The notes under the pieces: generated by a model | The model's input: only the letters and a program-made list of their open reading frames with translations | Told to the model about the DNA's origin: nothing | Database searches by the model: none | Source: JAICLK01 sp963810525 | GTDB taxonomy: Bacteria; Patescibacteriota; Saccharimonadia; Saccharimonadales; UBA4665 | Direction of reading: 5' to 3' | Assembly (NCBI GenBank): GCA_963810525.1 | Contig: CAWENB010000006.1 | Location: forward strand, 95,396 to 159,395 | Length of the DNA stretch: 64,000 nucleotides | Made by a program: the position numbers and the translations under genes | Shown: in pieces, positions 43,813 through 53,017 of the stretch | How the letters are laid out: every line of letters starts with the position of its first letter | How positions within the stretch are numbered: position 1 is the stretch's first letter

Positions 43813-44391
43813 CTAACTGCTTTTCAGCCGCAATGTCCAAGCGCACAAAGCGACCAAAAGCTCCTTAACTCTCTGAAGGGTCACCTCATCGGTAAGCTTA
43901 CCGCCTTCGATCTTCTCAGTAACGGCCGGTATCAATACCTCCGGTCTGTTTATTCCGTGCAGGTTCAGAGCTACCGCCACTTGCCTGAGCGCATATTGCG
44001 CTTTCACCCCGCCGAGCAGACTTGGCGAAGCGCTGAGTATAGCGCAAGGTTTGTCTTCGAAACTATTCTTACCGTACGGTCTTGATGCCCAATCGATAGC
44101 ATTCTTAAGATATCCGGGAACTGAGTAGTCATACTCGGGGGTAGCAATAAGAATCGCATCAGCAAGCTCAATACGGCGTTTAAACTCCTGTACGACTGCC
44201 GGCATGTCGGGCTCCAGATCCTCGTTGTAGAGCGGAAATTCGCCGATTTTTTCGAACAACTCAACCTCTCCTTCCTCAGGGCAAGTGGCTAAGGCTGCGT
44301 TTAGAATGATGCTTGTCTGAAGTATCGCCTCATTAAAAGAGCCTTTCCTAAGACTGCCGCCGAATCCGAGAATATGAACTTTAGTCTGCAT
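43813..44391 (-). CDS. NAD(P)H-dependent FMN reductase
   Basis: A 192-residue flavodoxin-fold protein. The FMN-phosphate loop is GFGGSLRKGSFNEAI, and the isoalloxazine-binding region is ATPEYDYSVPGYLKNAIDWAS with the SASPSLLGGVKAQYALRQV helix. It reduces FMN or quinones/azo compounds with NAD(P)H. Reduced flavin is required by chorismate synthase, which gives a possible but unproven link with the shikimate operon. Confidence 0.9.
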   Translation of the reverse strand: MQTKVHILGFGGSLRKGSFNEAILQTSIILNAALATCPEEGEVELFEKIGEFPLYNEDLEPDMPAVVQEFKRRIELADAILIATPEYDYSVPGYLKNAIDWASRPYGKNSFEDKPCAILSASPSLLGGVKAQYALRQVAVALNLHGINRPEVLIPAVTEKIEGGKLTDEVTLQRVKELLVALCAWTLRLKSS

Positions 44392-44457
44392 ACAGCTATG
44401 GTACAGCCTGGTAACCGCGCCCGATATAAAAATAATTACTTTGTCATGTCCTTTAAC

Positions 44458-47172
44458 TCAGCGACGCTTCGACGTCGTCTTGGTCTTCGATGGTTCGCTG
44501 GCAGCGGTCTTTTGAAGCGTAATGCCTTTCTTAATGTCATAGTCGAAGGTAATATTGCTACCTTCACTCACATTGCCACGCAAGATTTCTTTGGCCAGTT
44601 TGTTCTCTATTTCACTTTTTACTTGACGTCTTAGTTCGCGGGCGCCAAATTCCGGCTGGTAGCCGATATTCGCTAAGTACCGAATGGCTGTACTGGTGAA
44701 CTTCAGTTCTATACCCTGGCCACGCGCCGTGCGCTTGACGCGTTCGAGTTGGAGTTCCACAATCTTCTCGATTTGTTCCTCGTCTAGCGCTTCAAACACT
44801 ATCACTTCGTCGAGTCGATTCAGGAACTCCGGTCGGAAGAAATTACGCAGCATGCCCATCAGTTCATCTTTGAGTTCAGTGTACGTTTTGCGCTCGGCTT
44901 TTTTAAGCTCCAAATTTTCGTGAATCAACGAGGCTCCTATATTCGACGTGGCGATAATGATGGTATTCGTAAAGTCCACTACACGCCCCAGTCCGTCTGT
45001 TAGGCGACCATCATCAAACACCTGCAACAACACGTTATGAACATCTGGATGCGCCTTCTCTATCTCGTCAAGCAATATAACGCTATAAGGTTTGCGGCGT
45101 ACGCGCTTGGTGAGCTGGCCACCTTCCTCGTAGCCGACGTAGCCGGGAGGTGCGCCTATGAGCCGCGCGACACTGTGGCGCTCCATATATTCGCTCATAT
45201 CAATACGAATCAGCGCATCTTCGTCGCCAAACACCGTATAGGCCAGCGCTTTTGCCAGCTCTGTCTTTCCTACGCCAGTTGGCCCTAAGAACATGAACGT
45301 GGCAATCGGGCGGTTGCCCTCGCTCAGGCCTGACCGGCTCAGACGAATCGCATCAGCCACCGCTTCAACTGCTTCGTCCTGGCCGATGACCCGCTCATGC
45401 AACCGATCTTCTAGTTTCAGTAGCCTATCTCGTTCTTCTTCGGTTAGCTCGGCGACTGGTATGCCAGTAATGTTTGACACCACTTTTGCTACGTGCTCGA
45501 CTAAGACCTCTTCAGATGTTACGCCACGACTACTTTGCCAAGTGTCGACTAACGTATCTCGCTTGGCTGACAACCTTTTTACTTCTCCTTCTAGCCGTTT
45601 GGCTTCGTCCATGCGTTTGTGATTGACGGCATATTCCAACTCGCGCTTTTGCCGAGCCAGTTCTTGTTCCAGCTTATCCATATCCTGAGTAAAGCTGTCT
45701 GTGCCAATGCGCACCCGGGCCGCAGCCTGGTCTATAAGGTCAATTGCTTTGTCGGGCAAAAAGCGATTGGCGATGTATCTATCGCTCAGCTCAGCGGCCG
45801 CCACGATGGCCTCGTCAGTAATCTTTACCAGGTGATGAGCCTCGTACTTGTCACGCAGGCCGCGTAGAATCTCTATTGTCTGCTCCACTGTCGGCTCAGG
45901 CACGAGCATAGGCTGGAAGCGCCGCTCCAGTGCCGCATCCTTTTCGATGTACTTCTGATATTCATTGAGTGTAGTGGCGCCAATCAGGTGCAACTCGCCA
46001 CGTGCCAAGGCGGGCTTCATCACGTTCGCCACATCAATTCCACCTTCGCCTCCACCCTGACCAGCACCAACGACAGTATGCAGCTCATCTACAAAAATAA
46101 TAAGTTCGGTCTGATGGGTAGTTATTTCGTCCAGTACGGCCTTAATGCGCTCTTCGAACTCACCGCGATATTTGCTACCGGCGACCATGGCGTTGAGACT
46201 AAGTTCCACTACTCGCTTTCCTTGCAGCACTTGTGGCACATTACCATGATAAATTCGCTGCGCCAGGCCCTCTACAATCGCGGTTTTACCAACACCCGGC
46301 TCGCCGATAAGCACCGGATTGTTTTTAGTACGCCTCGCCAACACCTCAATGGTCGTCTCAATTTCCTGAGCGCGGCCCACCACCGGGTCGAGTTTGCCTT
46401 GCTGGGCCAGCTCGCTCAGATCACGCGAATACTTATCGAGTTGCGGCGTGTCGGTCTGACCTTCCACCCTTCCTTCTTCGGCGCCCTTGCCGACAACTTT
46501 CACAATTTTCTGGCGCAAGCCCTCGGGTGTCAGGCCGTAGCGACGCAGTAGCTCCCCAGCCATACCATCTTCTTCTTGCAGCAAGCCAAGGAGCAGATGT
46601 TCCGGACCGACGTAGCTATGACCAAGTTCGCGCGAATCGTGAAAAGCATTTTCCAGCACTTGCTTCACGCGCGGTGATACGGTAACTTCGATTGTCTGGT
46701 TCTCTTGCGGCGCATACTTGCCCTTCGGTGCGTTGGCATCGATGAAAGTTTTTATGTCATCTCCCTTTAGTTTGTATTGCTTCAATATTTCTTGCACGAC
46801 CTCGCTATCCGTAAGAGCGTAGAGTAAATGCTCGGTATCCACTTCTCTCCGACCGAATTTTGCGGTCGTCTCAGCGGCCTGCTGGATAAGTTCTTTGGTA
46901 TGCTCGGAGATGTATTCTTCGATATTGGTAGACTCCCGGTCTCGCGGTAACGGAATACCGAGTCCGGATGCGAAACCAGGAAAATCCTCTCCGAAATTTC
47001 CACTGAAGCCAGAAAACAGACTGTCAAAAGGCGAGGCCTGTAACCGGCTACGCATGAGCTGCTGGTAGTGATCATCACATAAGTGCAGTGTTACCTCACG
47101 ACCGTTACGCCTTACCTGTACGGTGTGCGATGCGGGCCTATCGTCATTCAAATCGCAGTGTTCGTTCGCCAT
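44458..47172 (-). CDS. clpC: ClpC-type AAA+ unfoldase of the Clp protease
   Basis: A 904-residue Hsp100 with two AAA+ modules: Walker A GEPGVGKTAIVEGLAQRI and GPTGVGKTELAKALAYTV, Walker B IIFVDELHT and VILLDEIEKAHPD, with a coiled M-domain between. The ClpN adaptor domain spans ~90-230 (EHLLYALTD, GPEHLLLGLLQEED). Ahead of it is an unusual ~85-residue extension with CDLNDDRPA...CDDHYQQL, a Cys-pair segment, and a Phe/Gly-rich linker. It unfolds substrates for ClpP, which is not in the window. A GGAGGGG site precedes ATG 47172. Confidence 0.95.
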   Translation of the reverse strand: MANEHCDLNDDRPASHTVQVRRNGREVTLHLCDDHYQQLMRSRLQASPFDSLFSGFSGNFGEDFPGFASGLGIPLPRDRESTNIEEYISEHTKELIQQAAETTAKFGRREVDTEHLLYALTDSEVVQEILKQYKLKGDDIKTFIDANAPKGKYAPQENQTIEVTVSPRVKQVLENAFHDSRELGHSYVGPEHLLLGLLQEEDGMAGELLRRYGLTPEGLRQKIVKVVGKGAEEGRVEGQTDTPQLDKYSRDLSELAQQGKLDPVVGRAQEIETTIEVLARRTKNNPVLIGEPGVGKTAIVEGLAQRIYHGNVPQVLQGKRVVELSLNAMVAGSKYRGEFEERIKAVLDEITTHQTELIIFVDELHTVVGAGQGGGEGGIDVANVMKPALARGELHLIGATTLNEYQKYIEKDAALERRFQPMLVPEPTVEQTIEILRGLRDKYEAHHLVKITDEAIVAAAELSDRYIANRFLPDKAIDLIDQAAARVRIGTDSFTQDMDKLEQELARQKRELEYAVNHKRMDEAKRLEGEVKRLSAKRDTLVDTWQSSRGVTSEEVLVEHVAKVVSNITGIPVAELTEEERDRLLKLEDRLHERVIGQDEAVEAVADAIRLSRSGLSEGNRPIATFMFLGPTGVGKTELAKALAYTVFGDEDALIRIDMSEYMERHSVARLIGAPPGYVGYEEGGQLTKRVRRKPYSVILLDEIEKAHPDVHNVLLQVFDDGRLTDGLGRVVDFTNTIIIATSNIGASLIHENLELKKAERKTYTELKDELMGMLRNFFRPEFLNRLDEVIVFEALDEEQIEKIVELQLERVKRTARGQGIELKFTSTAIRYLANIGYQPEFGARELRRQVKSEIENKLAKEILRGNVSEGSNITFDYDIKKGITLQKTAASEPSKTKTTSKRR

Positions 47173-47392
47173 GGCTTAGCCCCTCCGTTATAACACCAGC
47201 ATAATGGAATATTGATGAGCGGTCAGTTAACTTTCATGCTTGATTGACTGTCACAACACCACTAGCATGAACACGCACATTAAAAGGATGTCAAAGTTGC
47301 ACAGCAGGGCGTACCATTAGGCAAGCTATAATTTCATCGACAGTGACCCTACTTATCCCCCGTACAGATTAACATTCCGGTGCGTTAGTTAA

Positions 47393-47932
47393 AAATGGCC
47401 AATCTGGCGACGCATACAAATTGCCGACAATAGTACTTTCCTCGATCTTCACGCCGCTCTTCAAGATGTCTTTGACTGGGAAGACTATCATCTGCACCAT
47501 TTCATATTTGATCAAGATAGAACAGAAGAGCCCATCTACATTGCCCCGGCCTCAGAAGACGATTTCATCGAGATGCTTCAAGAGAAGAAGGAATACGTCA
47601 AAGACTGGCTGGCTGGGCCGGATAAACGTTGCACATACGAATACGACTTTGGCGACAGCTGGGACCATACCGTTCTCCTCGAAAAGTTCCTTCTCGCTGA
47701 GTCAAACGTGAACTATCCCCGCTGCATATCCGGCAAACGGGCGTGCCCGCCCGAAGATTCCGGCGGTGTACCCGGGTTCGAGCAGAAGCTGGATACCCTC
47801 AAGCACCCCCGAAGCAAGTATTACGCTTAGGTCAGTGATTGGATGGGTGATTTTAATTCTGCGCACTTTGACATAGGCGAGATTGATTGCAAGCATGTCG
47901 AAGATCACGATATTGAGTGGTGGGAGGAATAA
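47393..47932 (+). pseudogene. pRiA4b ORF-3-like (TnpR-associated) protein, degraded
   Basis: The frame has no start (TAA at 47390 directly upstream) but reads KWPIWRRIQIADNSTFLDLH, DWEDYHLHHFIF, YEYDFGDSWDHTVLLEKFL and PRCISGKRACPPEDSGGVPG, the full pRiA4b ORF-3 pattern. An in-frame TAG at 47828-47830 cuts off the normal C-terminus, which continues as SDWMGDFNSAHFDIGEID to TAA at 47932. It therefore has at least a lost start and one nonsense mutation. These proteins accompany mobile elements; function unknown. Confidence 0.85.
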
Positions 47933-47968
47933 ATATTAACGAGACACGAGAGACAAAAAAAGCTAGAG

Positions 47969-48670
47969 CTATTCAATGTCTGTCTCGTCAGTTTCATCTG
48001 GATATAAGCCTTGTTCGTTAAGTACGGGCAGTACGTGTCCTGCCGCCAGTAGTCTAGCTCGGAGGTCTGCCGCCATTGGTTTCACAAGTCGTTCCCATAT
48101 AGGCGGCACGACATAATATGTAATGCTCTGTAATGTCGGATACCTCTCCCTGACCGTCTGCGGTACATCCGGCGCATCCATTCCCTGGTCCCTTGCAGTT
48201 TGAGTCAATACCTCTTGGCATTGCGCAATAAGCTCGTCCTCGTTTACGCCCGCATTCCGCAGCAGATCCAGGTCCAACTCACTGTACGCTTGTCGCCTGA
48301 GACTCACATGCAATAAGGCCGCCATATTACGAGCTACCTGTGCGGTTTCACTAAGCTCCTGCCGGCCGGCAGCGCCCCGCAGCACTTCCTCCGATTGCAT
48401 CTCAAGGTCTTCGTACCAGCCTTCTCCATTACTGTCGCTTGCTCCTTCGCCTTCCACCCGCTCATAGACAACTGCCATTCTCACTATGTCGTCAGTGAAT
48501 TCTGCTTCCTGCCGGGCTAAATCCCGCTCGTGCGTATACTGGTCCAATCGTTCCAAAACTTCAGCCTGGGCTGCAGCATCTAACAAAGTACTGCCAAGAA
48601 CTTGAACAATCTCTTCCCTCAGGAACAGTTGTTCCGGCCCTCCAGGCATAACACCATCTACTACGGTCAT
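47969..48670 (-). CDS. Hypothetical acidic helical protein
   Basis: A 233-residue soluble protein, strongly acidic and helical, ending DETDETDIE. No family recognised. It follows the phosphoribosyltransferase gene on the same strand at 65 bases, so it may belong to the recD2 transcription unit. Confidence 0.55.
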   Translation of the reverse strand: MTVVDGVMPGGPEQLFLREEIVQVLGSTLLDAAAQAEVLERLDQYTHERDLARQEAEFTDDIVRMAVVYERVEGEGASDSNGEGWYEDLEMQSEEVLRGAAGRQELSETAQVARNMAALLHVSLRRQAYSELDLDLLRNAGVNEDELIAQCQEVLTQTARDQGMDAPDVPQTVRERYPTLQSITYYVVPPIWERLVKPMAADLRARLLAAGHVLPVLNEQGLYPDETDETDIE

Positions 48671-48735
48671 TGGGTTGCATTATTCATGTTATTTAGTCGG
48701 AATGCAAGATTACGTTCAAAACGGGACGATGACCT

Positions 48736-49365
48736 TCAGTTCACGGGCTCGATGCCGACATCTTCATAGTTGGTTAGCGCGACAAAAGCTAATCCTGCCT
48801 GGGCAAACCGTTCTGCTGCAACTCTTCCTCTGTCTAACATGGTTACGACACCTACGACCGCTACATCTTCAACTTCCTGCTCGGCGCACACGTCCCGGAT
48901 TATTCCTGCTGCCTCCAAAGCAGAACCGCCCGTGCTGGTGACATCTTCGGCTATCAGGATCCGGTCACCGCGTACAAATCGGGTAGCGGTTGTACGTTGC
49001 GGGTGATGCTGGTCGTACCTGTCGTATGGCTCTCCGGCTTTACAGACCTCGAACCACCTGCTATTGCAACTGGGATCCGTCGCGATCGCAATGGCAAACG
49101 GCGTCGCACCCATGGTGAGGCCGCCGACTGCGCTGAACGCTACTCCCGCCGCTTGCAATTCGGCTACGGCGTACCGGCCAACGCTCCTTAATCTTTCACC
49201 GCTACTTACGGCACGTTTCTCGTCACAGTACACCCAACTGATGCCAGACTTTATATGATACGGTTCATCAGGCGGCTGTCTCCGTGATATGCCACCTTTG
49301 ACTATTGCTACGATTTCATCTCTAGTGGGTAATGGTTCGGCCAGTTCATGATAAGTATGTTTCAT
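48736..49365 (-). CDS. Orotate phosphoribosyltransferase-like protein
   Basis: A 209-residue type I phosphoribosyltransferase. The PRPP-binding motif is RILIAEDVTSTGGSALEAA. The preceding hood region has SAVGGLTMGATPFAIAIA, and the C-terminal strand VEDVAVVGVVTMLDRGRVAAE resembles PyrE. It would add orotate (or another base) to PRPP. No other pyrimidine genes are adjacent, so a salvage role with a different base is possible. It lies nine bases after the recD2 stop. Confidence 0.78.
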   Translation of the reverse strand: MKHTYHELAEPLPTRDEIVAIVKGGISRRQPPDEPYHIKSGISWVYCDEKRAVSSGERLRSVGRYAVAELQAAGVAFSAVGGLTMGATPFAIAIATDPSCNSRWFEVCKAGEPYDRYDQHHPQRTTATRFVRGDRILIAEDVTSTGGSALEAAGIIRDVCAEQEVEDVAVVGVVTMLDRGRVAAERFAQAGLAFVALTNYEDVGIEPVN

Positions 49366-49374
49366 CGCTTAATC

Positions 49375-51915
49375 TTATCTGCCCGCATTTTGCAATAACT
49401 CTTCCAACCCTGTCTGTCGTACCAGCATCTTGTTATTGTGTACGGCCATAGCCAACGCTTTTCTGCTGCCGACAAACACCGCAAGTTTCTTGGCCCTGGT
49501 CAGTCCCGTATACATAAGGTTCCGATACAGCATATTGAAGTGCTGGGTCGTGATTGGGATAATAACGGCTCCGAATTCACTACCCTGGGACTTGTGAATC
49601 GTAATGGCATAGGCGAGCTCTAACTCATTGAGCGATTCCTTTTCATAGGTGACTTCGCGGGTATCACCATTCGCCTTAAATTTGATGGTCAATTTGAGGT
49701 CTTCATTGTCCACACCTGATATTACGCCAATGTCACCATTGAACACCTCAAGGTCATAGTTGTTACGTTTCTGTATGACCCGGTCACCGACCCGGAACAT
49801 ACGCTCTCCCAGCAAAAGCTGTGGCTTGCCCTGTCCGGCCGGGTTGACCGCCTCCTGTAACTGATTATTCAAGCTAAACGTTCCTAGGCTCCCTTTGGTC
49901 ATCGGGGATAATACCTGTATCTCAATATCCTTGCCGAAGTACTGCGGTATTGTCTTGGCATAGAGCCGTCTAACCATATCGGCAGCGGTCAAGCCGTAGT
50001 GCAGGCTAGACCAGGGATGTACGCCTTTAAGCACCTCTTTGAGCTCTTCGGCTCCAGTTTCAGTCTTGAGAAGTTGGTCGATATCTACGTGGCGGAACTT
50101 GTCGGGGATTACGACAGTCAGATCGGGCGTCTCATCAACATACAGCGACTCCGCTGCGTGTTCATCATAGCTAGTGTCGGCTACTGCGTACTCCGGATTC
50201 GCCTTTACCCGCTTTATGAATTTGAGCTGTTCCTGGGTCGCTTCATCCGCATCGACAAACAAACAGTCTATTCCTTGTTTCCAAATAGTTGGTACATGGA
50301 AAGGGGATTCAACTTTCGGGGTTACGCCCCGGTTTATCTCATGCGCGAACCGGATGATAGATGACTCCTGGGCTTGACGGAATATCTTATTCAGTCTAAA
50401 TACGGGTGCTGAACCAGAGGTGATAATATCCTTTAAGACATTGCCCGCTCCCACCGATGGTAATTGATCGGCGTCCCCGATGAAGAGGACCTGCGTGTTC
50501 GGCGCGACCGCCCGCAACACCGCTGCAGCCAGATGTACGTCGAGCATGGAACATTCATCGACTATGAGAAAGTCTGTTTTGAGGGGTTCGTCTTCACTCT
50601 TCTTGAACCCTCCCTGGGCGGCTTGCCACTCAAGCAGTCTATGCAATGTCTTGGCCTGCAGCCCGATAACTTCCGTCATACGCTGCGATGCCCGGCCGGT
50701 TGGCGCGCCAAGTACCACTTTTCTGCCCATGGCGTTCAGAAGCCCCACCAAAACCCGGGTAGTGGTTGTCTTGCCACAGCCGGGACCGCCGGTAAGCACC
50801 GAGAAACCACAGCCCGCGATATTGGTAACAGCTTGCTGCTGTTCGTCACTGAGACTGACGCCGTACTTCTCACGGTATTTTACGATCCAGGCGTCCATTC
50901 GTTTCGCGTCAACGGATACGTGATACTTACTCAGCTCTTTTAACTTTCTAGCGATGTATTCCTCATCGAAGTAGACGGACGGGGCGTAATAGCAGGTAGC
51001 CGCGGTGTCAGTAACCTCTTGTGTCTTCGTTTTGTTTCTGGATATTGTTGCCTGCGGCGGAACGAATTCTCTCGTCTTAATATCTCCTGCCTGCTCCATA
51101 CTGCTAAGCAGCGGCTCGACTCGGTCGTCGAGCGTGTTGTCAAGAAGTTCATTCACTTGCTTGGTAATTTGCGCGGTTGTCAGGTAACAGTGTCCTTCTT
51201 CCCGGCTTGCCGCTAACACGTGCTCAATGGCAGCCCTGATGCGCTGCTCCGAGTCAATGCCAAGCCCCATGCTGAGGGCTATTTTGTCGGCTGAGAAAAA
51301 GCCGATACCATATATATCCTTGGCCAATCTATAGGGATTTTCGGATACTATGCTGATCGCCTCCTTGCCATACGTTTTGTAAATCTTGACCGCGAATAGC
51401 GTACTGATGTCGTACGACTGCAAGAACAACATGACGTCCTTGATGTCTTTGTGTTCTTCCCAGGCGTTGACGATGGTTTTGAGTTTTTTCTTGGCGATAC
51501 CCGGCACTTCCATCAGCCTATCAATGTCCGTATCGAACACCTCAAGTGTGTCCTTGCCGAAGTGCTTTACAATACGTTTGGCGAACGCCGGTCCGACACC
51601 CTTGATGAGCCCCGAACCCAGATATTTCTCGAGAGCGTTAGCAGTAGCGGGCTTCAGCTCCTCGACTTTTACCGCTTTGAACTGTTCGCCGAACTTCGGA
51701 TGATGAGCCCAATTACCGTAAAAAGCCATGGTCGCACCGGCAAAGACCTTGGACTGATAGACCGTTACCGGAACCTCGTCGCCCGGCCGATCAAAAGGCG
51801 TGATCTTGAGCACGGTCCAACCACTCTCCGGGCTGTGGAAGGTGATGCGCTTTACTATGCCGGAGAGCTTCTCGAGCCGGGTAGTATTGAATGCCTGCGG
51901 AGTTACCGATTGCAT
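49375..51915 (-). CDS. recD2: RecD2-like SF1B DNA helicase
   Basis: An 846-residue helicase. The N-terminal OB-like and helix-hairpin-helix region (~95-190: GSGLIKGVGPAFAKRIVKHF) precedes motor motifs: Walker A VLTGGPGCGKTTTTRVLV, LGAPTGRASQRM, DEAD-like LIVDECSML, LFIGDADQLPSVGAGNVL, and the C-terminal YAITIHKSQGSEF and YTGLTRAK. It unwinds DNA 5'-3' without RecBC, acting in repair or recombination. A ~90-residue acidic insertion lies between motor subdomains (TSYDEHAAESLYVDE...). Confidence 0.92.
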   Translation of the reverse strand: MQSVTPQAFNTTRLEKLSGIVKRITFHSPESGWTVLKITPFDRPGDEVPVTVYQSKVFAGATMAFYGNWAHHPKFGEQFKAVKVEELKPATANALEKYLGSGLIKGVGPAFAKRIVKHFGKDTLEVFDTDIDRLMEVPGIAKKKLKTIVNAWEEHKDIKDVMLFLQSYDISTLFAVKIYKTYGKEAISIVSENPYRLAKDIYGIGFFSADKIALSMGLGIDSEQRIRAAIEHVLAASREEGHCYLTTAQITKQVNELLDNTLDDRVEPLLSSMEQAGDIKTREFVPPQATISRNKTKTQEVTDTAATCYYAPSVYFDEEYIARKLKELSKYHVSVDAKRMDAWIVKYREKYGVSLSDEQQQAVTNIAGCGFSVLTGGPGCGKTTTTRVLVGLLNAMGRKVVLGAPTGRASQRMTEVIGLQAKTLHRLLEWQAAQGGFKKSEDEPLKTDFLIVDECSMLDVHLAAAVLRAVAPNTQVLFIGDADQLPSVGAGNVLKDIITSGSAPVFRLNKIFRQAQESSIIRFAHEINRGVTPKVESPFHVPTIWKQGIDCLFVDADEATQEQLKFIKRVKANPEYAVADTSYDEHAAESLYVDETPDLTVVIPDKFRHVDIDQLLKTETGAEELKEVLKGVHPWSSLHYGLTAADMVRRLYAKTIPQYFGKDIEIQVLSPMTKGSLGTFSLNNQLQEAVNPAGQGKPQLLLGERMFRVGDRVIQKRNNYDLEVFNGDIGVISGVDNEDLKLTIKFKANGDTREVTYEKESLNELELAYAITIHKSQGSEFGAVIIPITTQHFNMLYRNLMYTGLTRAKKLAVFVGSRKALAMAVHNNKMLVRQTGLEELLQNAGR

Positions 51916-51964
51916 ATATTCAAGTTTAGCAACATTCTAAGAGATAGTCCGGTCATGCCAATCG

Positions 51965-52439
51965 CTAAAAGGATCTCTCGATATTTGTAAATCTCACCAT
52001 CTGCCAAGCAAGCGGTACCGACTCAATCCACCGCAAGACTTCAAGGCTACTGTTTTGCGATGACACGTTTAGCGAGCATTCGTACAAAATGCTTCTATCA
52101 ATTACGACGAGCTTACGGTGATGGCCACCGGTATAAAACACTTGAATACCCTCTCGCTGAAGTCTGGTAATTGCACAATACGCTTCATCACGCTCATGCG
52201 GATCGGGCGTATTGATGACGATCCGGACCTTACGCTGTTTCAGTTTTTGCAAAGTCGGCATTAACCAGCCGCCTATTCGTTATAAACGGTGACTCGATAA
52301 TAAGCTCACTGCCGCAGTTGTTTAGGCCTTTCGTGAGCGCAGGATAGAGTGTATCTTCGTTGAACAGCGACGATGATAATAATTCTTGCGCAGATGTATC
52401 ACGTAGCCGAAACACCAAATGAATTGCCTGGACTAGCAT
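51965..52439 (-). pseudogene. Phospholipase D-like domain protein, frameshifted
   Basis: Two overlapping minus-strand frames give one PLD-like protein: the first (52439-52230) reads ELIIESPFITNRRL; the second (52261-51965) continues LQKLKQRKVRIVINTPDPHE and the HKD catalytic motif HHRKLVVIDRSILYECSLN. One extra base near 52250-52262 separates them. PLD-fold proteins of this size are nucleases or transferases and often sit beside helicases. It is probably inactive, unless the shift is a sequence error. Confidence 0.75.
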
Positions 52440-52603
52440 GATTTGTCCTCCGAATTCTCGGAAATTGTATTGTCGTCAAGCAATTGGCGTACGGCACGTA
52501 TATCTGCCTCCTTATCTTTAACAGAATCGAGGTCGTCGAACGTTTGGAATAGGTTCTTGATCCCCAGCCATAAGGGACGCGAACAGATTAGACTCGACTT
52601 CAC
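52433..52603 (-). CDS. Small protein homologous to the one at 38274
   Basis: The frame reads WLGIKNLFQTFDDLDSVKDK then EADIRAVRQLLDDNTISENS and a Cys-ended tail. About 25 of the 30 central residues match the 38274 protein, with mostly synonymous base changes. The only in-frame start is GTG at 52603, in a hairpin loop and without a ribosome binding site, so this copy may have lost its start. It overlaps the PLD pseudogene by seven bases. Confidence 0.5.
   Translation of the reverse strand: MKSSLICSRPLWLGIKNLFQTFDDLDSVKDKEADIRAVRQLLDDNTISENSEDKSC
52561..52570 (+). repeat. tRNA-Gln 3'-end-like core, copy 4
   Basis: TCCCCAGCCA preceded by GGTTCTTGA. The left flank (~100 bases) is homologous to that of copy 2; the right flank is unrelated. 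Confidence 0.65.
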
Positions 52604-52631
52604 AGTCGAGTTTTTGACTATTGTCTAATCT
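52585..52631. terminator. Nested inverted repeats with a T tract (terminator-like)
   Basis: The inner hairpin ACTCGACT / AGTCGAGT (52592-52599, 52604-52611, loop TCAC) is followed by a run of five T, a good intrinsic terminator on the plus strand. The outer arms AGATTAGAC (52585-52593) and GTCTAATCT (52623-52631) enclose it. No plus-strand gene ends nearby, so it may insulate the toxin-antitoxin promoter or be a recombination structure beside the core repeat. Confidence 0.55.
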
Positions 52632-52685
52632 ATCAGATGTTCGAAATTGAGCTTTTTGGGGCTTGATTCCTATATGCAGCTTACA

Positions 52686-52730
52686 TACAATATATGTATT
52701 GTTCACGTATAAGGAGCGTACAATATATGT
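52686..52730 (+). promoter_or_regulatory. Probable operators of the toxin-antitoxin pair
   Basis: TACAATATATGT occurs exactly twice, at 52686-52697 and 52719-52730, 33 bases apart. The second copy contains the antitoxin start codon and follows the AAGGAG site. The first overlaps TACATA-N5-TATGTA, an inverted repeat. RHH antitoxins bind such short repeats cooperatively. Confidence 0.5.
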
Positions 52731-53011
52731 CAACTAAAACTATCAATATCTCTTTGCCCGAAGAGCTAGTTAAAAAAATAGATAGGGCTGCGAAAGCTGA
52801 GTTTGCTAGTCGCAGTGACTACATTCGTCAGGCGCTCGTTAGCAAACTACGGACAGATGGAAGCCGTAAACAAGCAGATGACTGGAGTCTACTTGAATCG
52901 CTTATGGAAGAAGCGGCAGAAGGTGCACGGCAGAATGGCTACACATCCGACGAGGACTTCGTTCGTGCCGTCAAAGAGATTCGCCGAGAAAAGCTAGAGT
53001 CTGTTAGCTAG
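52727..53011 (+). CDS. Ribbon-helix-helix antitoxin
   Basis: A 94-residue protein starting MSTKTINISLPEELVKKID; the ribbon strand and two helices (FASRSDYIRQALVSKL) are those of CopG/ParD-type regulators. The acidic C-terminal half would wrap and neutralise the toxin. The ATG at 52727 has an AAGGAG site ten bases upstream. It is followed six bases later by a PIN-domain gene, the usual antitoxin-toxin order. It probably represses its own operon. Confidence 0.88.
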   Translation: MSTKTINISLPEELVKKIDRAAKAEFASRSDYIRQALVSKLRTDGSRKQADDWSLLESLMEEAAEGARQNGYTSDEDFVRAVKEIRREKLESVS

Positions 53012-53017
53012 CCTCAG

